Origin: Streptomyces aureus
Lineage (GTDB): Bacteria > Actinomycetota > Actinomycetes > Streptomycetales > Streptomycetaceae
Reading direction: 5' to 3'
NCBI RefSeq assembly: GCF_000725495.1
Contig: NZ_JNZD01000026.1
Coordinates: 1 to 64,000, forward strand
DNA: 64,000 bases
Both the position numbers and the translations under genes were made by a program. Positions 51,765 through 62,305 of the stretch are shown one piece after another (position 1 is the stretch's first letter; each line of letters opens with the position of its first letter). The notes under the pieces were generated by a model. It was not told the origin of the DNA. It saw nothing but the letters and a program-made list of their open reading frames with translations, and did not search any database.

Positions 51765-51905
51765 GGCCGTTCTCGCCCCGTGGTGGACTGCCGGAGCCAA
51801 GTACGGCGGCATGAGAGGAAGCCGGTGCGAATCCGGCGCGGTCCCGCCACTGTCATCGGGGAAGAAACTCCCCGGGAGCCAGGAACTCTCACCGCCGGTC
51901 TCGTC
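51765..51905 (+). ncRNA. Cobalamin riboswitch
   Basis: Characteristic cobalamin-riboswitch pieces are in order: GAAGCCGGTGCGAATCCGGC (51818-51837), the B12 box CGCGGTCCCGCCACTGT (51837-51853), a GGGGAAGAAACTCCCC hairpin region, and GAGCCAGGAACTC. The outer boundaries are approximate. It precedes cbiB and the rest of the B12 operon, and adenosylcobalamin binding would reduce their expression, probably by hiding the downstream ribosome binding site or ending transcription. Confidence 0.92.
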
Positions 51906-51944
51906 GAACCAGGGCGTGGACACCCTGAGTGAGGACATATCGCC

Positions 51945-52010
51945 ATGCGCGGCTGCCCGTTGCCCGTTCCGCTGAGTACGAAGGTTCCGCCGCACCCCAC
52001 GGCCGGCTGA
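51945..52010 (+). CDS. Possible 21-residue leader peptide between riboswitch and cbiB
   Basis: ATG at 51945 is preceded by GAGGA at normal spacing, whereas cbiB itself has no visible ribosome binding site. The frame (MRGCPLPVPLSTK...) ends with TGA four bases before the cbiB GTG, which suits translation re-initiation. It could also be chance. It is not in frame with cbiB. Confidence 0.35.
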   Translation: MRGCPLPVPLSTKVPPHPTAG

Positions 52011-52014
52011 CCCC

Positions 52015-52986
52015 GTGCGTGCCGATCGCGTCTTCGCGTACGGCGCCGCCGCCGGCCTTCTCGGCGACCTGCTGCTCGGCGATCCCCGCCGAGGGCATCC
52101 GGTCGCCGCGTTCGGGCGGGCCGCCGCGACCGTGGAGCGGACCCTGTGGCGCGACCACCGCGGGTGGGGCGCCCTGCACACCGCCGTCTGCGTCGGCGGC
52201 GCCACCGGACTCGCCGTGCTCGCGAGCCGTCGTGTCCGTACCTCGCCCGCCGCGTCCGTCGCGCTGACCGCCGCCGCCACCTGGTCCGTCGTCGGGGGAA
52301 CCTCCCTCGGCCGCGAGGCGCGGGCGATCGGCGGCGCGCTCGCCGCCGGTGACCTCGCCGTGGCCCGGGAGCGGCTGCCGCACCTGTGCGGACGCGACCC
52401 GCAGGCGCTGGACGCCGACGGCGTCGCGCGCGCCGTCGTCGAGTCCGTCGCCGAGAACACCTCCGACGCCGTCGTGGGCGCCCTGGTCTGGGGCGCCGTC
52501 GCCGGCGTGCCCGGACTCGTCGCCTTCCGCGCGGTCAACACCCTCGACGCCATGGTCGGACACAAGTCCCCCCGGTACCGGCGCTACGGCTGGGCCTCCG
52601 CCCGGCTCGACGACCTGGCCGGCTGGCCGGGAGCGCGGCTGACCGCCGTCCTCGCGGCCGTGGCCGGGCCCGACCCGCGCGGCGCCCTGCGTGCCTGGCG
52701 CGCCGACGCCCGCCGGCATCCGAGCCCCAACGCCGGTCCCGTGGAGGCCTCGTTCGCGGGCACCCTCGGCGTCCGGCTCGGCGGCACCCTCGCGTACGGC
52801 GGGCGGGTCGAGCACCGGCCCGTGCTCAACGGCACGGGGCGCGCCGTCGAGGTCCACGACATCGAACGGGCCGTACGGCTCTCCCGGCGCGTCGGCTGGC
52901 TCGCGCTCGGGGTGAGCGCCGCCGCCCGGATCCTGCTCGGCCGGACCGGACGGGCTTCGTCCACCAGGAAGGGACGCACCGTATGA
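52015..52986 (+). CDS. cobD: Adenosylcobinamide-phosphate synthase CbiB
   Basis: A 323-residue membrane protein of about five helices that amidates adenosylcobyric acid with aminopropanol phosphate. Family segments: AYGAAAGLLGDLLLGDPRRGHPVAAFGR, RVRTSPAASVALTAAATW, LDADGVARAVVESVAENTSDAVVGAL (conserved ENTSD), and AVNTLDAMVGHKSPRYRRYG. The start is GTG at 52015, immediately behind the riboswitch and a possible leader ORF. It overlaps cobQ by four bases. First gene of the B12 operon. Confidence 0.92.
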   Translation: MRADRVFAYGAAAGLLGDLLLGDPRRGHPVAAFGRAAATVERTLWRDHRGWGALHTAVCVGGATGLAVLASRRVRTSPAASVALTAAATWSVVGGTSLGREARAIGGALAAGDLAVARERLPHLCGRDPQALDADGVARAVVESVAENTSDAVVGALVWGAVAGVPGLVAFRAVNTLDAMVGHKSPRYRRYGWASARLDDLAGWPGARLTAVLAAVAGPDPRGALRAWRADARRHPSPNAGPVEASFAGTLGVRLGGTLAYGGRVEHRPVLNGTGRAVEVHDIERAVRLSRRVGWLALGVSAAARILLGRTGRASSTRKGRTV

Positions 52987-54575
52987 GCGGCGGGCTGCTG
53001 ATCGCCGGGACCACCTCCGACGCGGGCAAGAGCGTCGTGACCGCCGGGATCTGCCGGTGGCTGGCGCGCCAGGGCGTCAAGGTCGCGCCGTTCAAGGCGC
53101 AGAACATGTCCCTGAACTCGTTCGTGACCCGCGAGGGCGCCGAGATCGGGCGGGCGCAGGCCATGCAGGCGCAGGCCGCCCGGGTGGAGCCGACCGCGCT
53201 GATGAACCCCGTGCTGCTCAAGCCGGGCGGCGACCGCACCAGCCAGGTCGTCCTGATGGGCAGGCCGGTGGGCGAGATGAGCGCGCGCGGGTTCTTCGGG
53301 ACGGCCGGGTCCGGGACCGGCGCCCCGGGGAGCGCGTCCCCCGGGGACCGGTTGCGCGGGGGGCGCCAGGAAGCACTCCTCGCGACCGTCCTCGACTGTC
53401 TGGCGACGTTGCGGGGCACGTATGACGCGGTGATCTGTGAAGGCGCCGGGAGTCCGGCCGAGATCAACCTGCGGCGCACCGACATCGTGAACATGGGGGT
53501 GGCGCGCAACGCCGGGCTTCCCGTGCTCGTCGTCGGCGACATCGACCGGGGCGGGGTGTTCGCCTCGTTCTTCGGGACGGTCGCGCTGCTGTCTCCCGAG
53601 GACCAGGCGCTCGTCGCCGGGTTCCTCGTCAACAAGTTCCGCGGTGACGTGAGTCTGCTGGAGCCGGGGCTGGACATGCTGCACGGCCTCACCGGGCGGC
53701 GCACGTACGGCGTACTGCCGTTCCGGCACGGGCTCGGGATCGACGAGGAGGACGGACTGCGGGTCTCGCTGCGCGGGGCCGTCCGCGAGTCGGCGGTCTC
53801 CTCCCCCGTCGGCGAGGACGTCCTGCGGGTCGCCGTCTGCGCGATCCCGCTGATGTCCAACTTCACCGACGTGGACGCGCTGGCCGCCGAACCGGGTGTC
53901 GTCGTGCGGTTCGTGGACCGGGCCGAGGAACTGGCCGACGCCGATCTGGTCGTCGTGCCCGGCACCCGCGGCACGGTCAAGGCGCTCCGGTGGCTGCGCG
54001 AGCGCGGCCTCGCGGACGCCATCGCGCGCCGGGCCGCCGAGGGGCGGCCCGTCCTCGGTGTGTGCGGCGGTTACCAGCTCCTCGGCGAGCACATCGAGGA
54101 CGAGGTCGAGTCCCGCGTCGGCCACGTCGACGGGCTCGGACTGCTGCCCGTACGCGTGCGGTTCGCGCGGGAGAAGACCCTGGCCCGGCCGGTGGGCAGG
54201 GCCCTCGGCGAGCACGTCGAGGGGTACGAGATCCATCACGGCGTCGCCGAGGTGACGGGCGGCCGGACGTTCATGTCGGACGCCGACGGAGCGGGCCTGG
54301 ACGGCTGCCGGGTCGGCGCCGTGTGGGGCACGCACTGGCACGGGTCACTGGAGTCGGACGGTTTCCGGCGGGCCTTCCTGCGCGAGGTGGCCGCCGCCGC
54401 GGGCCGCCGCTTCGTGCCGGCCCCCGACACGTCGTTCGCGGCGCTGCGCGAGGAGCAGCTGGACCGGCTCGGCGACCTGATCGAGGAACACGCGGACACG
54501 GACGCGCTGTGGCGGCTCATCGAGTCCGGCGCGCCGCAAGGACTGCCCTTCATTCCACCGGGAGCACCCGCATGA
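52983..54575 (+). CDS. cobQ: Cobyric acid synthase CobQ
   Basis: A 530-residue enzyme that amidates the b, d, e and g side chains of adenosylcobyrinic acid diamide with glutamine and ATP. The N-terminal P-loop-like GTTSDAGKS (9-17) and PFKAQNMSLNS identify the synthetase domain, and the C-terminal class I glutamine amidotransferase has its nucleophile C361 in GVCGGYQLLGEH with the His in GTHWHG. About 25 residues ([25 protein letters not shown]) form an extra loop after the usual strand. The ATG overlaps the cbiB stop. Confidence 0.94.
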   Translation: MSGGLLIAGTTSDAGKSVVTAGICRWLARQGVKVAPFKAQNMSLNSFVTREGAEIGRAQAMQAQAARVEPTALMNPVLLKPGGDRTSQVVLMGRPVGEMSARGFFGTAGSGTGAPGSASPGDRLRGGRQEALLATVLDCLATLRGTYDAVICEGAGSPAEINLRRTDIVNMGVARNAGLPVLVVGDIDRGGVFASFFGTVALLSPEDQALVAGFLVNKFRGDVSLLEPGLDMLHGLTGRRTYGVLPFRHGLGIDEEDGLRVSLRGAVRESAVSSPVGEDVLRVAVCAIPLMSNFTDVDALAAEPGVVVRFVDRAEELADADLVVVPGTRGTVKALRWLRERGLADAIARRAAEGRPVLGVCGGYQLLGEHIEDEVESRVGHVDGLGLLPVRVRFAREKTLARPVGRALGEHVEGYEIHHGVAEVTGGRTFMSDADGAGLDGCRVGAVWGTHWHGSLESDGFRRAFLREVAAAAGRRFVPAPDTSFAALREEQLDRLGDLIEEHADTDALWRLIESGAPQGLPFIPPGAPA

Positions 54576-57500
54576 GCACTGTGTTGTTGTTGTTGTCGAC
54601 CGCCGACACGGATCTGCTGGCCGCCCGTGCCAGCGGCGCCGCCTACCGGATCGGCAATCCGACCCGGGTGGACGTCGGCGCCGAACTGCCCGCGCTGGTC
54701 GAGGGCGCGGACCTGGCCGTCGTGCGGCTGCTCGGCGGCAAGCGCGCCTGGGAGGACGGGCTGGCCTTTCTGAAGGCGTCCGGGATCCCGACCGTGCTGC
54801 TGGGCGGCGAGTCGGTGCCCGACGCCGAACTGATGGCCGAGTCGTCGGTGCCCGCGGGCGTGGTCGCCGAGGCGTTGCGCTACCTCGTCGAGGGCGGTCC
54901 GGCCAACCTCGGGGAGCTGGCCCGGTTCCTCTCCGACACCGTGCTGCTGACGGGCGAGGGCTTCGAGGAGCCGCACCGGACGGCGGAGTTCGGCGTCCAC
55001 GGCGAGCGTGCCTTCACCGAGGGCCGGCCGACGGTCGGCGTGCTGTTCTACCGGGCGCACGAGCTGTCCGGGAACACCGCGTTCGTGGACACGCTGTGCG
55101 ACGCGATCGAGGCCCGGGGCGCCAACGCCCTTCCCGTGTACTGCGGTTCGCTGCGCGGGGCAGACCCGGGCCTGTACGGGATCCTCGGCCGCGCCGACGC
55201 CCTCGTCGCCACCGTCCTCGCGGCGGGCGGCACCCATGCCTCCGAGGCGTCCGCGGGCGGCGACGAGGAGGCCTGGGACATCGGGGCGCTCGCCGACCTC
55301 GACGTCCCGGTGCTCCAAGGGCTGTGCCTGACCTCGTCGAGGGCCGCCTGGGCCGCCTCGGACGCCGCGCTGTCCCCCATGGACGCGGCGATGCAGGTCG
55401 CCATCCCGGAGTTCGACGGCCGGCTGATCACCGTGCCGTTCTCGTTCAAGGAGCAGGGCCCTGACGACGTCCCGGTGTACGTCGCCGACCCCGAGCGGGC
55501 CGCCCGGGTCGCCGGGATCGCCCTGCGCCACGCCCGGCTGAAGCACAAGCCGAACGCGGAGAAGAAGCTCGGGATCGTCTTCACCGCCTATCCGACGAAG
55601 CACTCCCGGGTCGGCAACGCGGTGGGCCTCGACACCCCCGCCTCCGCGGTCCGGGTCCTCGACGCGCTCCGGGACGCCGGCTACGCGCTGACCGAATACC
55701 CGGACAACGGCGACGAGTTGATCCACCGGCTGATCGAGGCCGGCGGCCACGACGTCGAGTGGCTGACCGAGGAGCAGCTGGCCGCCGCTCCGGCGCGTGT
55801 GCCCCTCGCCGACTACCGGGCCTGGTTCGAGACCCTCGACCCCGCCCTGCGCGAGGGCATGCTGGAGGCCTGGGGCGAGCCGCCGGGCTCCCTCTACGTC
55901 GACGGCGACGACATCGTGCTCGCCTGCCTGGAGTTCGGGAACGTCGTCGTGATGATCCAGCCGCCGCGTGGCTTCGGCGAGAACCCGATCGCGATCTACC
56001 ACGACCCCGACATGCCGCCGTCGCACCACTACATGGCCGCCTACCGCTGGCTGGAGAACAGTTTCGGCGCGGACGCGGTCGTGCACATGGGCAAGCACGG
56101 CACGATGGAGTGGCTGCCGGGCAAGGGGCTCGGGCTCGGCGGCGGCTGCGCGCCCGACGCGGTCCTCGGCGAACTCCCCCTGGTCTACCCGTTCATCGTG
56201 AACGACCCCGGTGAGGGCACGCAGGCCAAGCGCCGCGGGCACGCCACCGTGGTCGACCACTTGGTGCCGCCGATGGCCCGCGCCGACACGTACGGCGACC
56301 TCGCGAAGCTGGAACAGCTCCTCGACGAGTACGCGCTCGTGTCCGACCTGGACCCGACGAAGGCCCCGGCGGTGCGCGCGCAGATCTGGACGCTGGTCAA
56401 GGCGGCCGAGCTGCACCACGACCTGCACGTCGACGAGCAGCCGGACGACGGCGACTTCGACGAGTTCGTGATGCACATCGACGGCTATCTGTGCGAGATC
56501 AAGGACGTGCAGATCCGCGACGGTCTGCACATCCTGGGCGGCGGCCCGGAGGCCGAACCGCGGGTGAACCTCGTGCTCGCCGTGCTGCGCGCCTCCCAGG
56601 TGTGGGGCGGCACGGCGAACGCCCTGCCCGGCCTGCGCGCCGCGCTCGCCGAGCACTTCGGGCTGGTGGAGAAGGAGCTGCTGGCCGAGCCGGGGGCCCC
56701 GGTGAAGGCGCCCGTCGAGCTGACGGACCTCGTGGAGGGTCCGGCCCGCACGGCGGCCGACGCGATCGACCTGTTGGAGCAGCTGTGCCGGCGGGCGGCC
56801 CTCGGCATGGAGGAGCGGGGCTGGGAGACGGCGGCCGTGCCCGCGCTGGTGCGCGAGGTCCTCGGCACCGAACTCCCGGACGCCGTCGCGGTGCTTGAGT
56901 TCGCCTGCCGCGAGGTGGTGCCGCGGCTCGCCCGCACGACGGACGAGATCGGCCACATCCTCAAGGCCCTGGACGGCGGTTACATCCCGGCGGGCCCCTC
57001 GGGCTCACCGACGCGCGGACTCGTCAACGTCCTGCCGACCGGCCGCAACTTCTACTCCGTCGACCCCAAGGCCATTCCCTCCCGGCTCAGTTGGGAGGTC
57101 GGGCAGTCCCTCGCCGACTCCCTCGTCCAGCGCTACCTCCAGGACACCGGCGCCTACCCGACGTCGGTCGGGCTGACGGTGTGGGGCACGTCCGCCATGC
57201 GCACCCAGGGCGACGACATCGCCGAGATCCTCGCGCTGCTGGGCTGCCGTCCGGTCTGGGACGACGCCTCGCGCCGGGTGACCGGCTTCGAGATCGTGCC
57301 GCTGGAGGAGCTGGGCCGCCCGCGCATCGACGTCACGGTCCGTATCTCCGGCTTCTTCCGGGACGCGTTCCCGCACGTGATCGCGCTGATCGACGACGCC
57401 GTACGGGCGGTGGCCGAGCTGGACGAGCCCGCGGACCGCAACTTCGTCCGCGCGCACGCCGACGAGGACACCGCCGGGCACGGCGACCGGCGGCGCGCGA

Positions 57501-58228
57501 CCGCCCGCGTCTTCGGCTCCAAGCCGGGCGCGTACGGCGCCGGTCTGCTGCCGCTGATCGACGCCCGCAACTGGCGCTCGGACGCCGACCTCGCCGAGGT
57601 CTACGCCGTCTGGGGCGGCTACGCCTACGGGCGCGGGCTCGAGGGACGGGCGGCGCGCGGCGACATGGAGACGGCGTTCAGGCGGATCGCGGTGGCGGCC
57701 AAGAACGTCGACACCCGCGAGCACGACCTCGTCGACGCCGACGACTACTTCCAGTACCACGGCGGCATGGTCGCGATGGTCCGCCACCTCACCGGGGCCT
57801 CCCCCGAGGCGTACGTCGGCGACTCCGCGGTGCCGGACCAGGTGAAGACCCGCACGCTGGGCGAGGAGACCCACCGGGTCTTCCGGGCCCGGGTGGTCAA
57901 CCCGCGCTGGATGGCGGCGATGCGCCGGCACGGCTACAAGGGCGCCTTCGAGATGGCGGCGACCGTGGACTACCTGTTCGGCTACGACGCCACGGCCGGG
58001 GTCGTGGACGACTGGATGTACGAGAAGCTCAGCGCGGAGTACGTCTTCGACGCGGAGAACCGGGACTTCATGAAGAAGTCCAACCCGTGGGCCCTGCGCG
58101 GCATCACGGAGCGGCTGCTGGAGGCCGCGGACCGGGGCCTGTGGGCCGAGCCGGACGCGGAGACCCTGGAGCGGCTGCGCGCCACGTATCTGGAGCTCGA
58201 AGGCGACCTGGAGGGCGACGACCAGTGA
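54572..58228 (+). CDS. cobN: Cobaltochelatase subunit CobN
   Basis: A 1218-residue cytoplasmic subunit of the ATP-dependent cobaltochelatase that inserts cobalt into hydrogenobyrinic acid a,c-diamide. It is the large substrate-binding subunit, related to Mg-chelatase ChlH; conserved blocks include [49 protein letters not shown] and [14 protein letters not shown]. CobN works with AAA and vWA subunits, here supplied by the fused gene directly downstream. ATG overlaps the cobQ stop and its own stop overlaps the next start, so it sits in the middle of a translationally coupled operon. Confidence 0.95.
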   Translation: MSTVLLLLSTADTDLLAARASGAAYRIGNPTRVDVGAELPALVEGADLAVVRLLGGKRAWEDGLAFLKASGIPTVLLGGESVPDAELMAESSVPAGVVAEALRYLVEGGPANLGELARFLSDTVLLTGEGFEEPHRTAEFGVHGERAFTEGRPTVGVLFYRAHELSGNTAFVDTLCDAIEARGANALPVYCGSLRGADPGLYGILGRADALVATVLAAGGTHASEASAGGDEEAWDIGALADLDVPVLQGLCLTSSRAAWAASDAALSPMDAAMQVAIPEFDGRLITVPFSFKEQGPDDVPVYVADPERAARVAGIALRHARLKHKPNAEKKLGIVFTAYPTKHSRVGNAVGLDTPASAVRVLDALRDAGYALTEYPDNGDELIHRLIEAGGHDVEWLTEEQLAAAPARVPLADYRAWFETLDPALREGMLEAWGEPPGSLYVDGDDIVLACLEFGNVVVMIQPPRGFGENPIAIYHDPDMPPSHHYMAAYRWLENSFGADAVVHMGKHGTMEWLPGKGLGLGGGCAPDAVLGELPLVYPFIVNDPGEGTQAKRRGHATVVDHLVPPMARADTYGDLAKLEQLLDEYALVSDLDPTKAPAVRAQIWTLVKAAELHHDLHVDEQPDDGDFDEFVMHIDGYLCEIKDVQIRDGLHILGGGPEAEPRVNLVLAVLRASQVWGGTANALPGLRAALAEHFGLVEKELLAEPGAPVKAPVELTDLVEGPARTAADAIDLLEQLCRRAALGMEERGWETAAVPALVREVLGTELPDAVAVLEFACREVVPRLARTTDEIGHILKALDGGYIPAGPSGSPTRGLVNVLPTGRNFYSVDPKAIPSRLSWEVGQSLADSLVQRYLQDTGAYPTSVGLTVWGTSAMRTQGDDIAEILALLGCRPVWDDASRRVTGFEIVPLEELGRPRIDVTVRISGFFRDAFPHVIALIDDAVRAVAELDEPADRNFVRAHADEDTAGHGDRRRATARVFGSKPGAYGAGLLPLIDARNWRSDADLAEVYAVWGGYAYGRGLEGRAARGDMETAFRRIAVAAKNVDTREHDLVDADDYFQYHGGMVAMVRHLTGASPEAYVGDSAVPDQVKTRTLGEETHRVFRARVVNPRWMAAMRRHGYKGAFEMAATVDYLFGYDATAGVVDDWMYEKLSAEYVFDAENRDFMKKSNPWALRGITERLLEAADRGLWAEPDAETLERLRATYLELEGDLEGDDQ

Positions 58229-60255
58229 GCACCCCCTTTCCCTTCACGGCCGTCGTCGGCCAGGACGACCTGCGGCTCGCGCTGCTGCTGAACGCCGTCT
58301 CGCCCGCCGTCGGCGGAGTGCTGGTCCGCGGCGAGAAGGGCACCGCCAAGTCGACCGCGGTGCGGGCCCTTTCGGCGCTGCTGCCGGAGGTGGCCGTCGT
58401 GCCCGGGTGCCGGTTCTCCTGCGACCCCGGCTCCCCCGATCCCGGCTGCCCGGACGGACCGCACGAGGCGGGTACCGGCACCGGGCGCCCGGCCCGGATG
58501 GTCGAGCTGCCCGTCGGCGCCTCCGAGGACCGGCTGGTCGGCGCCCTGGACATCGAGCGGGCGCTCGCCGAGGGCGTCAAGGCCTTCGAGCCGGGGCTGC
58601 TCGCCGACGCGCACCGCGGGATCCTGTACGTCGACGAGGTCAACCTGCTCCACGACCACCTGGTCGACCTGCTGCTGGACGCGGCCGCGATGGGCGCCTC
58701 GTACGTGGAACGCGAGGGTGTCTCCGTACGGCACGCGGCGCGGTTCCTGCTCGTGGGGACGATGAACCCCGAAGAGGGCGAACTGCGGCCGCAGTTGCTC
58801 GACCGGTTCGGGCTGACGGTCGAGGTCGCCGCCTCGCGCGAGCCCGACCAGCGGGTGGAGGTCGTACGGCGACGGCTCGCGTACGACGACGACCCGGCCG
58901 GCTTCGCCGCGCGCTGGGCCGGCGAGGAGGCCGCCGTACGGGCGCGGATCGTGGCGGCGCGCGCGCTGCTGCCCTCCGTGCGGCTCGGCGACGGCGCGCT
59001 GCGGCAGATCGCGGCGACCTGCGCGGCCTTCGAGGTGGACGGCATGCGCGCCGACATCGTGATGGCCAGGACCGCGACCGCGCTGGCCGCCTGGGCGGGA
59101 CGCACCGAGGTGCTCGCCGAGGACGTCCGGCAGGCCGCGCTGCTCGCGCTGCCGCACCGGCGCCGCCGCAACCCCTTCGACGCGCCCGGGCTCGACGAGG
59201 ACAAGCTGGACGAGACGCTGGAGGAGTTCGGGGGCGGCGGCGACGGGACGGACGACGACCCGGACCCGGACCCGGACCCCGGTCCGGACGGGCCCGGCGG
59301 TGGCGGTCCGCCGCCGCAGGACGGTCCGGACGAGGGCTCCCCGGCCGGTGACGTGCCGGCGCAGGGCGAGCCGGCGGAGAACGGGAAGGCGCCGGCCGGA
59401 CAGGGCCCCGAGCAGTCCCCGGTCCGGGCCGCCGAGCCCTTTCGCACGAGGACGCTGAGCGTGCCCGGGATCGGCGAGGGCGCGGCCGGACGGCGGTCAC
59501 GGGCGCGGACCGAGCACGGCCGCACGACCGGGTCGCGCCGTCCCCGCGGGTCGCTGACCAAGCTGCACCTGGCGGCGACCGTGCAGGCCGCTGCTCCGCA
59601 CCAGCGGGCACGGGGCCGCTCGGGCCCGGGGCTGGTGGTGCGGCGGGACGATCTGCGGCAGGCGACGCGGGAGGGCCGTGAGGGCAACCTCGTGCTGTTC
59701 GTGGTGGACGCCTCCGGATCGATGGCGGCCCGGCAGCGGATGGGCGCGGTCAAGGGCGCGGTCCTGTCACTGCTCCTGGACGCCTACCAGCGGCGGGACA
59801 AGGTCGGTCTGGTGACCTTCCGTGGGTCGGCCGCCGAGGTCGCGCTGCCGCCGACCTCCTCGGTGGACGCGGCGGCGGCCCGGCTGGAGTCGCTGCCGAC
59901 GGGCGGGCGCACTCCGCTGGCGGCCGGGCTGCTGAAGGCGCACGAGGTGCTGCGGGTGGAACGGCTGCGGGACCCGGCGCGCCGTGCCCTCGTCGTGGTG
60001 GTGACGGACGGACGTGCCACGGGCGGGGCCGAGCCGGTGGCACTGGCCGGGCGCGCGGCGGGGCTGCTGGCGGCCGGGCAGGTCGCCTCGGTGGTCGTCG
60101 ACTGCGAGAGCGGGCCGGTCCGGCTCGGGCTCGCGGGGCGGCTCGCGGGTGAACTGGGCGGCGCGGCGGTGACGCTGGACGAGTTGCGGGCCGACTCGAT
60201 CGCCGGTCTGGTCAGGGATGTGCAGGGGACGTCGACTTCGAGGAGGGCCGCCTAG
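58225..60255 (+). CDS. Fused ChlI/ChlD-like (AAA plus vWA) chelatase subunit
   Basis: A 676-residue protein. Residues about 8-330 are an AAA+ ATPase with Walker [10 protein letters not shown] (36-44) and Walker [11 protein letters not shown]; two Cys-containing stretches interrupt the usual ChlI sequence ([20 protein letters not shown]). A Asp/Pro/Gly-rich linker (about 345-420) leads to a vWA domain with the MIDAS motif D495-A-S-G-S and [11 protein letters not shown]. Single-chain ChlI-ChlD proteins take the place of CobS and CobT in many actinobacteria. GTG at 58225 overlaps the cobN stop. Confidence 0.9.
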   Translation: MSTPFPFTAVVGQDDLRLALLLNAVSPAVGGVLVRGEKGTAKSTAVRALSALLPEVAVVPGCRFSCDPGSPDPGCPDGPHEAGTGTGRPARMVELPVGASEDRLVGALDIERALAEGVKAFEPGLLADAHRGILYVDEVNLLHDHLVDLLLDAAAMGASYVEREGVSVRHAARFLLVGTMNPEEGELRPQLLDRFGLTVEVAASREPDQRVEVVRRRLAYDDDPAGFAARWAGEEAAVRARIVAARALLPSVRLGDGALRQIAATCAAFEVDGMRADIVMARTATALAAWAGRTEVLAEDVRQAALLALPHRRRRNPFDAPGLDEDKLDETLEEFGGGGDGTDDDPDPDPDPGPDGPGGGGPPPQDGPDEGSPAGDVPAQGEPAENGKAPAGQGPEQSPVRAAEPFRTRTLSVPGIGEGAAGRRSRARTEHGRTTGSRRPRGSLTKLHLAATVQAAAPHQRARGRSGPGLVVRRDDLRQATREGREGNLVLFVVDASGSMAARQRMGAVKGAVLSLLLDAYQRRDKVGLVTFRGSAAEVALPPTSSVDAAAARLESLPTGGRTPLAAGLLKAHEVLRVERLRDPARRALVVVVTDGRATGGAEPVALAGRAAGLLAAGQVASVVVDCESGPVRLGLAGRLAGELGGAAVTLDELRADSIAGLVRDVQGTSTSRRAA

Positions 60256-60854
60256 TGCCGCAGGGACAGCCGAGTGTCGTGCCGGACGACGGTCTGACGA
60301 CCCGCCAGCGCCGCAACCGGCCGCTGGTCGTCGTGCACACGGGCATCGGCAAGGGCAAGTCGACCGCCGCGTTCGGGCTCGCGCTGCGCGCCTGGAACCA
60401 GGGGTGGCCCATCGGGGTGTTCCAGTTCGTCAAGTCGGCGAAGTGGAAGGTAGGCGAGGAGAACGCGCTGCGGGTGCTCGGCGCCTCCGGCGAGGGCGGC
60501 AGCGTCGACTGGCACAAGATGGGCGAGGGCTGGTCCTGGGTCCAGCGCGACGCGCAGATGGACAACGAGGACAAGGCCCGCGAGGGCTGGGAGCAGGTCA
60601 AGCGCGACCTGGCCGCCGAGACGTACCGGCTGTACGTGCTCGACGAGTTCGCCTATCCGATGCACTGGGGCTGGATCGACACCGACGAGGTCGTCGCGGT
60701 GCTGCGGGACCGGCCGGGCACCCAGCACGTCGTGATCACCGGGCGCAACGCCCCCGAGAAACTGGTGGACTTCGCCGATCTGGTGACCGACATGTCCAAG
60801 GTCAAGCATCCGATGGACGCCGGCCAGAAGGGCCAGAGGGGCATCGAGTGGTGA
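60255..60854 (+). CDS. cobO: Cob(I)yrinic acid a,c-diamide adenosyltransferase CobO
   Basis: A 199-residue enzyme of the CobA/BtuR/CobO type that transfers adenosyl from ATP to cobalt(I). The modified P-loop is GIGKGKST (30-37), followed by AAFGLALRAWNQGW and a conserved VLDEFAYPMHWGWID segment. The start GTG overlaps the last base of the chelatase stop (TAGTG). Confidence 0.94.
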   Translation: MPQGQPSVVPDDGLTTRQRRNRPLVVVHTGIGKGKSTAAFGLALRAWNQGWPIGVFQFVKSAKWKVGEENALRVLGASGEGGSVDWHKMGEGWSWVQRDAQMDNEDKAREGWEQVKRDLAAETYRLYVLDEFAYPMHWGWIDTDEVVAVLRDRPGTQHVVITGRNAPEKLVDFADLVTDMSKVKHPMDAGQKGQRGIEW

Positions 60855-62305
60855 TGTCCTCCGTCCCCCGGCTGGTCGTCGCCGCACCCTCCTCGGGCAG
60901 CGGCAAGACCACCGTCGCCACGGGGCTGATGGCGGCCCTCGCCGGTCGGGGGCTCGCCGTGTCCCCGCACAAGGTGGGGCCCGACTACATCGACCCCGGG
61001 TACCACGCGCTCGCCACCGGGCGCGTGGGGCGCAACCTCGACGCGTACCTGTGCGGAGCGGACCTGATCGGGCCGCTGTTCGCGCACGGGGCGCGCGGCT
61101 GCGACCTCGCGGTCGTCGAGGGCGTGATGGGGCTGTACGACGGGGCCGCGGGCGAGGGCGAACTGGCCTCCACGGCCCATGTGGCGAAGCTGCTGCGGGC
61201 GCCCGTGGTGCTGGTCGTCGACGCGTCCTCGCAGTCGCGGTCCGTGGCCGCGCTGGTGCACGGCTTCGCCTCCTGGGACCCGGAGGTGCGGATCGGGGGC
61301 GTGATCCTGAACAAGGTCGCCTCGGACCGGCACGAGGCGCTGCTGCGCGACGCGCTGGACTCCTCCGGGGTGCCGGTGCTCGGTGTACTGCGGCGGGCGC
61401 CGCAGGTGGACACGCCGTCCCGGCACCTCGGTCTCGTGCCGGTCGCCGAGCGGCGGGCGGAGGCGGTCGCGGCCGTCGCGGCGATGGCGGCGCAGGTCGC
61501 CGAAGGGTGCGACCTGGACGCGCTGGCGGCGCTGGCGCGCACTGCCGGTGCGTTGTCGGGTGCGGCCTGGGACCCGGCCGAGGCCGTGGCCCCGCCCACC
61601 CACGACCACCCGACTCGCTCCGCCGACAAGCGTGCGCCCGTGGTGGCCGTCTCCGGAGCCGAGGCGCTCAGCGGCCACCCGACCCGCCCGGCCGGGAAGC
61701 GGGTGCCCGTGGTGGCCGTCGCGGGCGGGGAGGCGTTCACCTTCTCCTACGCCGAGCACGCCGAGCTCCTCGCCGCCGCCGGCGCCGAGGTCGTCCCCTT
61801 CGACCCGCTGCGCGACGAGCAGCTGCCCGAGGGGACGGGCGGGCTGGTGATAGGCGGCGGTTTCCCCGAGGTGTACGCGGCCGAGCTGTCCGCCAACGAG
61901 CCGCTGCGCAAGGCCGTCGCGGCCCTCGCGGAGTCGGGTGCGCCGGTGGCCGCCGAGTGCGCCGGGCTGCTCTACCTGTGCCGGGAGCTGGACGGGCGGC
62001 CGATGTGCGGGGTGCTCGACGCGCGGGCCCGGATGGACGAGCGGCTGACCCTCGGCTACCGGGACGCCGTGGCCCTCGGCGACAGCGTGCTCGCCCCGGC
62101 CGGCACCCGGATGCGCGGGCACGAGTTCCACCGCACGGTCGTGGAACCGGGCGCCGGGCCGTCCCCGGCCTGGGGGATGCGCGCCCCCGAACGGCGCGTC
62201 GAAGGTTTCGTGCAGCGAGGCGTGCACGCGAGTTATCTGCACACGCACTGGGCGTCCGAGCCCGGCGTGGCCCGTCGGTTCGTCGAGAGGTGCCTGACGT
62301 CATGA
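60851..62305 (+). CDS. cobB: Cobyrinic acid a,c-diamide synthase CobB with internal duplication
   Basis: A 484-residue glutamine-dependent amidase of the a and c side chains. The synthetase domain has P-loop APSSGSGKTT (12-21) and PHKVGPDYIDPGYH; the amidotransferase domain has nucleophile C370 (AAECAGLLYLC) and the YLHTHW His. Residues 253-275 and 276-298 are an imperfect in-frame duplication (HPTR-KR-PVVAV-G-EA) at the domain junction, the second copy being the first strand of the amidotransferase domain. GTG 60851 overlaps the cobO stop; ATG 60854 is also possible. Confidence 0.92.
   Translation: MMSSVPRLVVAAPSSGSGKTTVATGLMAALAGRGLAVSPHKVGPDYIDPGYHALATGRVGRNLDAYLCGADLIGPLFAHGARGCDLAVVEGVMGLYDGAAGEGELASTAHVAKLLRAPVVLVVDASSQSRSVAALVHGFASWDPEVRIGGVILNKVASDRHEALLRDALDSSGVPVLGVLRRAPQVDTPSRHLGLVPVAERRAEAVAAVAAMAAQVAEGCDLDALAALARTAGALSGAAWDPAEAVAPPTHDHPTRSADKRAPVVAVSGAEALSGHPTRPAGKRVPVVAVAGGEAFTFSYAEHAELLAAAGAEVVPFDPLRDEQLPEGTGGLVIGGGFPEVYAAELSANEPLRKAVAALAESGAPVAAECAGLLYLCRELDGRPMCGVLDARARMDERLTLGYRDAVALGDSVLAPAGTRMRGHEFHRTVVEPGAGPSPAWGMRAPERRVEGFVQRGVHASYLHTHWASEPGVARRFVERCLTS
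61607..61744 (+). repeat. 69-bp in-frame tandem duplication inside cobB
   Basis: Two 69-base units (61607-61675 and 61676-61744) encode similar 23-residue segments; the core CCCGTGGTGGCCGTC is identical in both. It adds about 23 residues to the linker between domains. Confidence 0.75.

Noticed and set aside
51945..52986. Frameshifted N-terminal extension of cbiB
   Set aside because: The 21-codon frame before cbiB has no similarity to the family's N terminus, and cbiB from 52015 already begins with the conserved region.
54236..56956. A 906-codon minus-strand frame over cobQ and cobN
   Set aside because: It is antisense to genes with clear conserved motifs and gives no recognisable domain; long antisense frames are normal at this G+C content.
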